NCBI GenBank assembly: GCA_900556465.1
Contig: USPK01000008.1
Coordinates: 1-37,754, forward strand
Length of the DNA: 37,754 nt
Source of the DNA: an uncultured Prevotella sp.
GTDB taxonomy: Bacteria > Bacteroidota > Bacteroidia > Bacteroidales > Bacteroidaceae
Direction: 5' to 3'
Both the position numbers and the translations under genes were made by a program. Below, piece by piece: positions 31,594 to 37,754 of this stretch (the stretch's first letter is position 1; every line of letters starts with the position of its first letter). The notes beneath the pieces were generated by a model, which was given only the letters and a program-made list of their open reading frames with translations, made no database searches and was not told where the DNA came from.

Positions 31594-32820
31594 ATGAAAA
31601 CACCGAGCCTATTTCAAACCAAGGACGGAAAGAATTACTGGTTCCCGTTCCTCCTGGTCACGACCCTCTTTTTCCTATGGGGCTTCGCTCACAGCATACT
31701 GGACGTGCTCAACAAACACTTCCAGGACGCTTTCGACATGAACAAGACGCGCTCCGCCTTAGTGCAGGCGGTCGTCTATGGCGGCTACTTCCTCATGGCC
31801 CTACCGGCCGGGGCGCTGATCCGCCGCTTCGGCTACCGTGCAGGAGTCATCACAGGCCTGCTGCTATACGGCGTGGGAGCGCTGAGTTTCATACCGGGCA
31901 GTATGATTAATTCGTTCAACTTCTTCCTCGGTTCGCTTTTCGTCATCGGCTGTGGGCTTACCTGCCTGGAAACGGCAGCCAATCCCTACGTTACGGTCCT
32001 CGGCGACCCTTCCGGTGCGGAGCGACGCATCAACATTTCGCAGTCGTTCAACGGCCTGGGTTGGATTCTCGGTCCCTTAGTGGGCACGCTCTGCCTCTAC
32101 GGAGGAGAGAGCAGCCAAACCGACATCGCCATTCCTTACGCCGTTATCGGAATCGTGGTGTTACTGGTAGCCCTGATTTTTGCAAGAATCCGACTGCCGG
32201 AAGTCCAGGAAGAGAGTGCCGCCGTTACCGACACGGACTCTTCCCATAAAAGAAAGCTCTTCTCCTACCCGCATTTCGTCCTGGGCCTCGTAGCCCTGTT
32301 CCTATACGTCGCGGCGCAGACCGGCGTCAACAGCTTCTTCATCAATTTCGCCGTAGAGAACGCCGGGCTCGACAAGGCCTCCGCCGGACTCTGGCTGGCT
32401 TTCCTGGGCATGGGGCTTTTCATGGTAGGCCGCATGATAGGCAGCGTCGTGATGCGCACCGTGCGTCCGGCCTCGCTCCTTGCTATCTGTGGCATAGCTG
32501 CTACGCTCACCATGGTCTTCGTACTGACGCTGGACGGGACGACGGGCCTCGTCATGCTTTTCATTTGCCTGCTGTGCGAGAGCATAATGTTCCCCACCAT
32601 TTTTGCACTCGCCATCCGCAGACTGGGTACGCACACAAAGATGGCCTCCTCGCTTCTCGTTATGAGCATTGTGGGCGGCGCGCTGGCCCCGCTCTCGATG
32701 GGCTATATCGCAGACACCACGGGAAGCATGTCTGTCGCCTTCGTCATTCCCCTTATCTGCTACGTGGCCATCACAGGCTATGCCATGACCTACTCCTTGC
32801 TGTCGCGTTCCGCGCAGTAA
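31594..32820 (+). CDS. fucP: FucP-type sugar:H+ symporter (MFS, FHS family)
   Basis: The start was chosen at ATG 31594 (408 aa), 20 bp after aguB. Twelve hydrophobic segments are present. Family marks are FFLWGFAHSILDVLNKHFQ in TM1, GYFLMALPAGALIRRFGYRAGVITGLLLYGVG, and GCGLTCLETAANPYVTVLG in the TM4-5 region, closely parallel to E. coli FucP. It imports L-fucose, or a related hexose such as glucose or galactose, with protons across the inner membrane. Imported fucose would feed Fkp, encoded 5 kb upstream. A long hairpin follows the stop. Confidence 0.86.
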   Translation: MKTPSLFQTKDGKNYWFPFLLVTTLFFLWGFAHSILDVLNKHFQDAFDMNKTRSALVQAVVYGGYFLMALPAGALIRRFGYRAGVITGLLLYGVGALSFIPGSMINSFNFFLGSLFVIGCGLTCLETAANPYVTVLGDPSGAERRINISQSFNGLGWILGPLVGTLCLYGGESSQTDIAIPYAVIGIVVLLVALIFARIRLPEVQEESAAVTDTDSSHKRKLFSYPHFVLGLVALFLYVAAQTGVNSFFINFAVENAGLDKASAGLWLAFLGMGLFMVGRMIGSVVMRTVRPASLLAICGIAATLTMVFVLTLDGTTGLVMLFICLLCESIMFPTIFALAIRRLGTHTKMASSLLVMSIVGGALAPLSMGYIADTTGSMSVAFVIPLICYVAITGYAMTYSLLSRSAQ

Positions 32821-32845
32821 GCGGCCAGCGACTGGGATTCATACC

Positions 32846-32898
32846 AAAGGCGTGTATCCTGTTGCCCCGATTGCGGGAACAACAGGATACACGCCTTT
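32846..32898. terminator. 19-bp perfect hairpin between convergent fucP and manA
   Basis: AAAGGCGTGTATCCTGTTG (32846-32864) pairs without mismatch with CAACAGGATACACGCCTTT (32880-32898), and the 15-nt loop itself contains CCCG/CGGG. It is symmetric enough to serve both strands, though the plus side is followed by ATTATTATATA rather than a pure T run. Confidence 0.82.
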
Positions 32899-33035
32899 AT
32901 TATATATAGGAAAAACGCGGCCGCCCCCGTCCGCCCCGATGCTTCGGCCGGCGCGACGCCTTATTAATCGCCTGCCTGCGCACTGAGAAATTCCGGCAGC
33001 CGGCCCAGGCTTGAGAAATCGCCGCACGGGCGCGG

Positions 33036-34004
33036 TCACACCGTCACCTGGAGCAACGTCGCCTCACCCTCCACAACCAAGTCCGGAGCGGCGGCGGGGA
33101 GCAAAGCCGTCTCGCCGCGTTGCAACGACAATACGGGAACGGCGTCGTCGGCCTTCAGCAGGCGCACACGGCCTTCCACGCACATCAACGCCACAAAGGC
33201 GTCGCGACCGCCGGCAATCGGCAACGCGCCACGCAGCACGACGCGGTTCACGCGGAAATACGGCCCGTCGACCAGCGGCGTACTCCCCTTCGACGCGTGG
33301 TCGTAGGGAATAAAGCAGTCCGCCGCGGCCCGAAAATTCAGGGCCTCACGGGCCAGCTCCGTGTGCAGTTCGCGCGGCCGGCCGTCCACGTCCAGGCGGT
33401 CGTAGTCATAGACGCGGTACGTAATGTCCGAGGCCTGCTGCACCTCAACCACGAGGTTGCCGGCACAGAGAGCATGGATGCAGCCGGCAGGGAGATAGAA
33501 CGCGTCGCCGGGGTGACTGTCGTGGCGCGTCACGACAGACATGATGCTTCGGTCCTTCAGATGGCGGTCGTACTCCGCCGGTGACAGGTCGCGCGCAAAG
33601 CCGGCACAAATCGCGGCGCCCGGGTCCGCCTGCACGACGTACCACATCTCGGTCTTGCCGCTGGCCTGGTGCAGGCGCCGGGCCAGTGCCTCGTCGGGGT
33701 GCACCTGGAGCGAGAGGTCGCGGTGGGCATCAATCAGCTTGACAATTAAGGGGAAACGGTCTCCGTATAAAGCCTGTACCCTCCGGCCCAGCAGGGCTTC
33801 GCCGTACTTCTCCACCAGTTGCGAGAGCAACAGTCCCCGGTCCGCGCCCGCCTTGACGACGGACTCGCGGCCCGGCATGGCTGAAAGCTCCCAGCTTTCG
33901 CCGATTTTTTCGGGCCGGGCTGGCCAACCCTTATACGTAACTATGCGGGAGCCGCCCCATAACACAGATTTCAGAAATGGGTCAAATACAAATGGTAACA
34001 GCAT
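33036..34004 (-). CDS. manA: Mannose-6-phosphate isomerase, class I short form
   Basis: This 322-aa zinc enzyme interconverts fructose-6-P and mannose-6-P, the entry to GDP-mannose (and, via GDP-mannose, to GDP-fucose). Zinc ligands are visible: Q100 and H102 in SLQVHPDE, E119 in GKTEMWYV and H177 in PAGCIHALCAG. EVQQASDITYRVYDYDR is the short-form signature found in Bacteroidota and Firmicutes. It appears monocistronic on the minus strand. The upstream region is AT-rich with a TATTTTTG box at 34056-34063, and it diverges from the WG-repeat gene. Confidence 0.95.
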   Translation of the reverse strand: MLLPFVFDPFLKSVLWGGSRIVTYKGWPARPEKIGESWELSAMPGRESVVKAGADRGLLLSQLVEKYGEALLGRRVQALYGDRFPLIVKLIDAHRDLSLQVHPDEALARRLHQASGKTEMWYVVQADPGAAICAGFARDLSPAEYDRHLKDRSIMSVVTRHDSHPGDAFYLPAGCIHALCAGNLVVEVQQASDITYRVYDYDRLDVDGRPRELHTELAREALNFRAAADCFIPYDHASKGSTPLVDGPYFRVNRVVLRGALPIAGGRDAFVALMCVEGRVRLLKADDAVPVLSLQRGETALLPAAAPDLVVEGEATLLQVTV

Positions 34005-34055
34005 AAAATTTCAAAATCACACTGATTCGTAATCAGCCCCTAAGAATAGCAGGTG

Positions 34056-34063
34056 CAAAAATA
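34056..34063 (-). promoter_or_regulatory. Possible -7 box of manA
   Basis: TATTTTTG on the minus strand, 52 nt before the manA ATG. No -33 box is seen at 19 nt, and the surrounding A/T-rich sequence makes chance matches likely. Confidence 0.35.
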
Positions 34064-34144
34064 CAAAAAATAGGAACGCCCTGCCCGCTTTTCCGGTTAA
34101 ATCCTGGCCACGCGTCCCTTTTTCGTTAATTCGCGTTCTTTTTT

Positions 34145-34175
34145 TCTGACTTTTTATAAACAATCTTTATATTTG
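34145..34175 (+). promoter_or_regulatory. Promoter of the WG-repeat lipoprotein gene
   Basis: TATATTTG (34168-34175) matches the -7 consensus. TCTG (34145-34148) lies 19 nt upstream and differs from TTTG at one base. The ATG at 34222 follows about 40 nt after the predicted start. Confidence 0.6.
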
Positions 34176-34221
34176 CAACGAAATCCTTACGCACTCTGTT
34201 TTAACCAATAACGATACGCCT

Positions 34222-36027
34222 ATGAAAAAGTTTCATTCCCTTTTTCTGCTCCTGGCCACGGTGCTGCTCTGCGCCTGCGGCTCGAAAGGAGACGACATTT
34301 ACGAGCTCATCGACTACTTCCCGTTCCAATCGGCCGAGGACGGGCGCTGGGGACTCATCGGCACGGACGGGAAAGTCCTTTTCGAGGACGAATTTGAACA
34401 CCGCCCCACCGTCGCCGTCAACGGCCGCTTCATGGTGAAAAACGCCGACGGACTCTGGGAAATATACACGACCGAAGAGAAGCCGAAGCAGGTGGGCACT
34501 GCCTATAAGAGTGCAGCCCTCTTCTTCGACGAGGTGGCTCCGGTCGTAGAGGAGGGAAAATGCGTCACCCTCATTGACCGCGACGGCAAAGAGGTCAAGA
34601 AACTCGACAAGCTGGACAGCAAATCCGTGGAAAACGTCTCGAACTTCTGGGACGGTGTCGCCATCTTCCGGACCGCGGAGGGCTACCTCGGCGTTATCGA
34701 CACGAAGGGCAACGTCGTTCTCAAGCCCGTCTTCTGCAGCATCGCGCACTGCAACGAGGGTCGCCTGCTCGCCGTCGACAAGAAGTATGAGCAGTACCTT
34801 AACGACGACGAACAGCGCGGTAAGGTCAAGGTCAGCCTCCTCGACACGAAGGGCAACCTTGTCTCGGAATGGTCGCTCGGCCAGTACGAGACCCTGGGCG
34901 GCACCATCTCCGACGGCGTGATGTACGCCTCCGTGAAGCGAGGCGACAAGGAGGCGTTCGGCCTCATCGACGAGAAGGGGGAATGGGCGCTTAGCCCCAC
35001 GACGCGCATCAAAGGCATTGAGGAGGTCCGCGCCGGTCATTTCATCTACACAGACGGCGAAAGTTACGGCGTCATGGACTTCAAGGGCGAGACGGTTATC
35101 CGCGCCAAGTACGCCAGCCTTCGGTTTGCCGCGGACGACTTGCTCTACGCCCGCGACCGTAATAAGGATGAATACTTCCTTATTGACCTGAAAGGCGAGC
35201 AGGTGGGGCACGAAGAATTCAGCCAGTGCCTCCCCTTCTACAAAGGCAAGCAGGCCTTCGTCGAACTGTCCGACAACTACTGGGGCCTCATCGACAGAAA
35301 GGGCAAACTCCAGAAGGGGCTGAAGACCGACCTCTACAACATAGACGGCGACATGGGAGACGTCTGGGTAGAGAGCGACTACATCGACCTCGACGCCCTG
35401 ACGGAAGCCATGAAGATTTCGGCCAACGGCCTCTACGACTTCACGTTCAGCCAAAAGGCGGCCGAGGTCGTTGCCCTGCTGGCCAGCCGCTCGGACAACC
35501 CCTACCGCGACGACGCTGAGGAATACCTCTACCGCAGCCAGTTGGACTACAGCACGACCCTGTCCCGGGCCGACATCGGGGTAAACCTGGTGTTCCCCGC
35601 CACTATGGCCGACGCCGTGACCGAACCTTTCGACAACGGCTTCTATACCTATCAGCGCATCACGGGCTATGCCTATCGCGACCTTTCGCCTTCCGTCATC
35701 GCCATCACCCTGGTGGCGAAGGACAAGCTCAAGGGAAAGGCCGGCGAGCTCTACAAGAAACTGTCGGACCGCTTGGGCTCGCTCGGCGCCACCCTGCAAG
35801 AGAACAAACAGGCCCGCCTGGTGCGCTTCGCCAACGGAAACTTCGGGCTGACGTTCCGGCAGGACGACACGCTCTGCGTACTGGTGTCGACCAACGACCT
35901 CACGGACCTGCGGCTCGACGACTTGTCGCCCTATCAGGCCATTAACGCCGCCAGCAGCAGCCTGGGCAGCTCGACCGTCGTGGAAGAGGCTCCGGCCGAC
36001 AGCGTCGCCGTCGACAGTGTGGCCTAG
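34222..36027 (+). CDS. WG-repeat-containing lipoprotein
   Basis: This is a 601-aa protein. The signal ends in the lipobox LLCAC|GSKGDD (residues of about 15-24). Residues 25-390 hold degenerate WG repeats (DGRWGLIGTDGKVLFEDEF, GYLGVIDTKGNVVLKPVF, EAFGLIDEKGEWALSP, SYGVMDFKGETVIRAKY, NYWGLIDRKGKLQKG), predicted to form a beta-propeller-like binding surface. The C-terminal 200 residues are a separate unrecognised domain ending in the Ala/Ser/Val-rich EEAPADSVAVDSVA. Envelope location is predicted; function is unknown. It is followed directly by the R5 repeat array, which supplies its terminator. Confidence 0.88.
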   Translation: MKKFHSLFLLLATVLLCACGSKGDDIYELIDYFPFQSAEDGRWGLIGTDGKVLFEDEFEHRPTVAVNGRFMVKNADGLWEIYTTEEKPKQVGTAYKSAALFFDEVAPVVEEGKCVTLIDRDGKEVKKLDKLDSKSVENVSNFWDGVAIFRTAEGYLGVIDTKGNVVLKPVFCSIAHCNEGRLLAVDKKYEQYLNDDEQRGKVKVSLLDTKGNLVSEWSLGQYETLGGTISDGVMYASVKRGDKEAFGLIDEKGEWALSPTTRIKGIEEVRAGHFIYTDGESYGVMDFKGETVIRAKYASLRFAADDLLYARDRNKDEYFLIDLKGEQVGHEEFSQCLPFYKGKQAFVELSDNYWGLIDRKGKLQKGLKTDLYNIDGDMGDVWVESDYIDLDALTEAMKISANGLYDFTFSQKAAEVVALLASRSDNPYRDDAEEYLYRSQLDYSTTLSRADIGVNLVFPATMADAVTEPFDNGFYTYQRITGYAYRDLSPSVIAITLVAKDKLKGKAGELYKKLSDRLGSLGATLQENKQARLVRFANGNFGLTFRQDDTLCVLVSTNDLTDLRLDDLSPYQAINAASSSLGSSTVVEEAPADSVAVDSVA

Positions 36028-36038
36028 ACGCCGCAGCC

Positions 36039-36122
36039 ACGGGCCCTATCCCCGTGCGAACGGGAATAGGGCCCGTAAAAACGGGGCTAAGGACAGTTTT
36101 TACAGTCCTTAGCCCCGTTTTT
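36039..36122 (+). repeat. 21-bp modular repeat array R5 (4 units)
   Basis: Units lie at 36039-36059 (ACGGGCCCTATCCCCGT + GCGA), 36060-36080 (ACGGGAATAGGGCCCGT + AAAA), 36081-36101 (ACGGGGCTAAGGACAG + TTTTT) and 36102-36122 (ACAGTCCTTAGCCCCGT + TTTT). Units 1 and 2 form one hairpin (16 of 17 pairs, loop GCGA). Units 3 and 4 form a second, which is the terminator at 36077-36122. The array starts 11 bp after the WG-repeat gene's stop. Confidence 0.93.
36077..36122. terminator. Bidirectional intrinsic terminator built from repeat units
   Basis: AAAAACGGGGCTAAGGAC (36077-36094) pairs perfectly with GTCCTTAGCCCCGTTTTT (36105-36122): an 18-bp stem, a 10-nt loop and a T5 end. The A5 at the other end gives the same signal on the minus strand, where the DUF4738-like gene ends at 36248. 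Confidence 0.88.
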
Positions 36123-36247
36123 CGTCACACAGGCCGGCGCGCCACGGCGCCGGTGCCCGCCGGCGGGAGATCGATGGGAAAAGTCGGGTAGCGGGGCCCC
36201 TCACTTTCCGGAAAGGGCCTGGGGAGAAACGCGGCCACCCACCGGGC

Positions 36248-36805
36248 TCACGCGCCCAGTTCCTCCTGCTTCATGGTCTCCTGCTGCGTGTCGCGCACAA
36301 TGCTGAACGCGCCGCCGTCTATGGGAATCTCGATGGTGAAGGCAGGCCCTTCGCCCGTCCCCGGTTGGCCCAACTGGGCGGCCAGGCACAGGTCGCGCCC
36401 CTCGGCCTTCCGGTCGTCGTAGGCCATGCCCAGGAAGACGTAGGTCCGGCGCTCCTCCTCCGAAAGAAATTCGGCGAAGTCCTCCTTCGAGAAGGTGTGG
36501 CGGAAGAACTGGGTGCCTTCGTGCTGAATCGTAACCTCGACGCTGTTGTCATAGAAATCCTGGCCCAGCTCGTCCTTCACCGTGGGCAGCTGCTTGTCCA
36601 CGTAGCGACGAATCTCGACGTAGAACGTCTGGCCCTGCTGCTTCACGGTGCTGGTCCGGGTCAGGTCGTTATCCGCAGGGATGGGGCCGTGCGCCGCCGA
36701 GACGGAAGCGCTGTCGGCCGGGGCGGACTTTTTCTCCTCACTGCCGCCACAGGCCGTCAGCATAAGGCTCAGGCAGGCTGCGGTAATAAAAAGGGCTTTC
36801 TTCAT
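36248..36805 (-). CDS. DUF4738-like lipoprotein
   Basis: The start was chosen at ATG 36805 (185 aa, MKKALFITAACLSLMLTAC|GGSEEKK), a clear lipoprotein signal. The longer frame upstream runs over the promoter. The mature protein has a Ser/Ala-rich linker, then a domain with ADNDLTRTSTVKQQGQTFYV, YVDKQLPTVKDELGQDFYDN and FFRHTFSKEDFAEFLSEE. This pattern fits DUF4738 of Bacteroidota, whose function is unknown. It appears monocistronic and diverges from the clostripain-family gene. Confidence 0.75.
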   Translation of the reverse strand: MKKALFITAACLSLMLTACGGSEEKKSAPADSASVSAAHGPIPADNDLTRTSTVKQQGQTFYVEIRRYVDKQLPTVKDELGQDFYDNSVEVTIQHEGTQFFRHTFSKEDFAEFLSEEERRTYVFLGMAYDDRKAEGRDLCLAAQLGQPGTGEGPAFTIEIPIDGGAFSIVRDTQQETMKQEELGA

Positions 36806-36836
36806 TATTTTCTTCTTATTTTGCCAAATCGGCCTA

Positions 36837-36867
36837 CAAAATAACGAAAAGAATGGCAAACGGGCAA
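36837..36867 (-). promoter_or_regulatory. Promoter of the DUF4738-like gene
   Basis: The minus strand has TTGC (36864-36867), 19 nt and TTATTTTG (36837-36844). The -7 box has T instead of A at its second base. The ATG at 36805 lies about 25 nt after the expected start. Confidence 0.6.
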
Positions 36868-36907
36868 GAATTGGCGGAGCAGAATGCCCAAAGCTACGAA
36901 TTTTCAC

Positions 36908-36915
36908 TAAATTTG
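36908..36915 (+). promoter_or_regulatory. -7 promoter box of the clostripain-family gene
   Basis: TAAATTTG matches the consensus and sits 21 nt before the ATG at 36937, giving a very short leader. No good -33 box is seen at 19 nt (TGCC). Confidence 0.5.
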
Positions 36916-36936
36916 CGCCCAAACCTGCCCCGTTCC

Positions 36937-37754
36937 ATGAAGTTTCAAGGCTACTTTCTCCCGCTGCTGCTCCTGGCGGCCCCGGCGCTCCAAGGCTGCG
37001 ACGACGACACGCCCGACGTGCCGGCCGGTGAGGGCGTACCCGCCCGGCGGACGGTACTCATCTACATGTCCGCCCAAAACTCCCTCGACTACTACTCGTA
37101 CAAGGCGGCCGACTTGCAGGAAATCCTGGAGGGACGGGCCTACATCCCGGACGAGGACCGCCTGCTGGTCTTCGTAGACGACGGTGCGCCGCGCCTCTAC
37201 CGCTACACGCGGCAGGAAGCTGCGCCGCAGACGGTACGCACGTGGACCGGCGACGTGTGCAGCACGGATCCGGCCACGCTTCGCGACGTGCTGGAATGGA
37301 CACGCAACCACTACCCGGCGGAGGAATACGGCCTGGTGATGTGGTCGCACGCCGACGGCTGGATTCCGGCGACCGATACGGACTATCCCACAGCGATTAG
37401 CCCCTATTCGTTCGGCATAGACACGGGGGAAAATTCCACTGCCAGCAATGACGGGACACAAATGGAGGTAGACGCCATGGCCGACGCCATCGACGCGGCC
37501 GGTATCCGTCTGAAATACATCTTTTTCGACGCCTGCCTGATGCAAAACTTCGAGGTGGCCTGGTCCCTGCGCGACGTCACGGACTACGTGGTCGGGGCGC
37601 CGATGTCCACACCGGCGGCGGGCTCGAACTATGCGCATCAGCTCCAGCAGGGTGCGCAGGCGGCTGTTCCACTGCACGGAACCGTACAGCACAGCAGACT
37701 GCTCCGGCTCAAACAGCCGGGAAAAATCCCGCTGGGTCTGGGTGCGCAGCTCGT
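36937..37754 (+). CDS. Clostripain-family (C11) cysteine peptidase, lipoprotein, 3' end outside window
   Basis: 272 codons are visible. The signal MKFQGYFLPLLLLAAPALQG|C predicts a lipoprotein. The peptidase core starts at RRTVLIYMSAQNSLDYYSYKAADLQE. The catalytic dyad is H138 (GLVMWSHADGW) and C200 (IFFDACLMQNFEVAWSL), as in clostripain-type caspase-fold peptidases, which cleave after Arg or Lys. Bacteroidota members are exported and often process surface proteins. From about residue 235 (base 37640) onward the translation no longer resembles the family, and the reverse strand reads more like a protein. See the finding on a possible chimeric contig end. Confidence 0.82.
   Translation, partial: MKFQGYFLPLLLLAAPALQGCDDDTPDVPAGEGVPARRTVLIYMSAQNSLDYYSYKAADLQEILEGRAYIPDEDRLLVFVDDGAPRLYRYTRQEAAPQTVRTWTGDVCSTDPATLRDVLEWTRNHYPAEEYGLVMWSHADGWIPATDTDYPTAISPYSFGIDTGENSTASNDGTQMEVDAMADAIDAAGIRLKYIFFDACLMQNFEVAWSLRDVTDYVVGAPMSTPAAGSNYAHQLQQGAQAAVPLHGTVQHSRLLRLKQPGKIPLGLGAQL

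Noticed and set aside
34989..35003. CGCTTAGCCCCACG inside the WG-repeat gene and ATTAGCCCCTATTCG inside the clostripain gene as repeat copies
   Set aside because: Single short matches to the module core without neighbouring units; both fit ordinary codons of the genes.
34201..35799. 532-codon minus-strand frame opposite the WG-repeat gene
   Set aside because: The plus-strand frame has a lipoprotein signal, WG repeats and a promoter; the minus frame is its shadow.
1687..36122. The dispersed 21-bp arrays as a CRISPR array
   Set aside because: There are no unique spacers between repeats, only 3-4 contiguous units per site, and no cas genes in the window.

Overview
This window is a chromosomal segment from a GC-rich member of the Bacteroidota, most likely a gut Bacteroidales. 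Three things point there. Promoters have the phylum's -7 TAnnTTTG box, often with a TTGG, TTGC or TTTG box exactly 19 nt upstream. The gene content is typical (fkp, FucP-type permease, XusABC-like iron operon, WG-repeat and DUF4738-type lipoproteins, clostripain-family protease). Ribosome binding sites are weak. The family cannot be fixed from the sequence. No insertion sequence, prophage, integrase or CRISPR array is visible. Almost all genes are chromosomal housekeeping or commensal-lifestyle genes.

Layout. 1-3.9 kb: the 5' part of tRNA-His, folD, a nucleotidyltransferase-fold gene carrying an in-frame repeat array, then (minus strand) an EEP-family exported protein and rlmH. 4.0-5.7 kb: a C4 zinc-ribbon coiled-coil gene behind a Nif3-family gene. 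5.7-6.5 kb: no protein gene, but a promoter-to-terminator unit that looks like a structured ncRNA, followed by a degenerate 21-bp repeat. 6.5-12.9 kb (minus): a TlpA-like thiol reductase and an operon matching xusA-xusB-xusC (xenosiderophore uptake). 13.4-19.1 kb (plus): polyprenol-phosphate sugar transferase-like GT2, dihydroorotase, a free-standing methionine synthase activation domain, metallophosphoesterase, PlsC and a histidine phosphatase, tightly packed. 19.4-23.1 kb: dnaX, slyD, aroC. 23.1-26.8 kb: a candidate small RNA, a GtrA-like membrane protein and fkp. 27.0-32.8 kb: a lipocalin-like lipoprotein (minus), then a 5'-nucleotidase, agmatine deiminase, N-carbamoylputrescine amidase and FucP-type permease (plus). 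33.0-37.75 kb: manA (minus), a WG-repeat lipoprotein, a DUF4738-like lipoprotein (minus) and a truncated clostripain-family gene.

How the genes fit together. FucP, Fkp, ManA, the GT2 enzyme and GtrA suggest salvage of host fucose and its use, with GDP-mannose-type precursors, on surface glycans. XusABC would scavenge iron-loaded siderophores made by other bacteria. AguA and AguB turn agmatine into putrescine.

The most unusual structure is a family of five short arrays (3-4 units each) at about 1.69, 13.20, 19.20, 23.40 and 36.04 kb. The units are exactly 21 bp: a 17-bp module starting ACGGG and usually ending CCCGT, in either orientation, plus a 4-nt linker. One array lies in frame inside a conserved gene. 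One forms an 18-bp intrinsic terminator. Three lie about 90-120 bp upstream of promoters. A sixth, sequence-distinct array at 6.31-6.41 kb also has a 21-bp period. Two untranslated transcription units (5.9-6.2 kb and 23.13-23.24 kb) are further candidates for undescribed RNAs.
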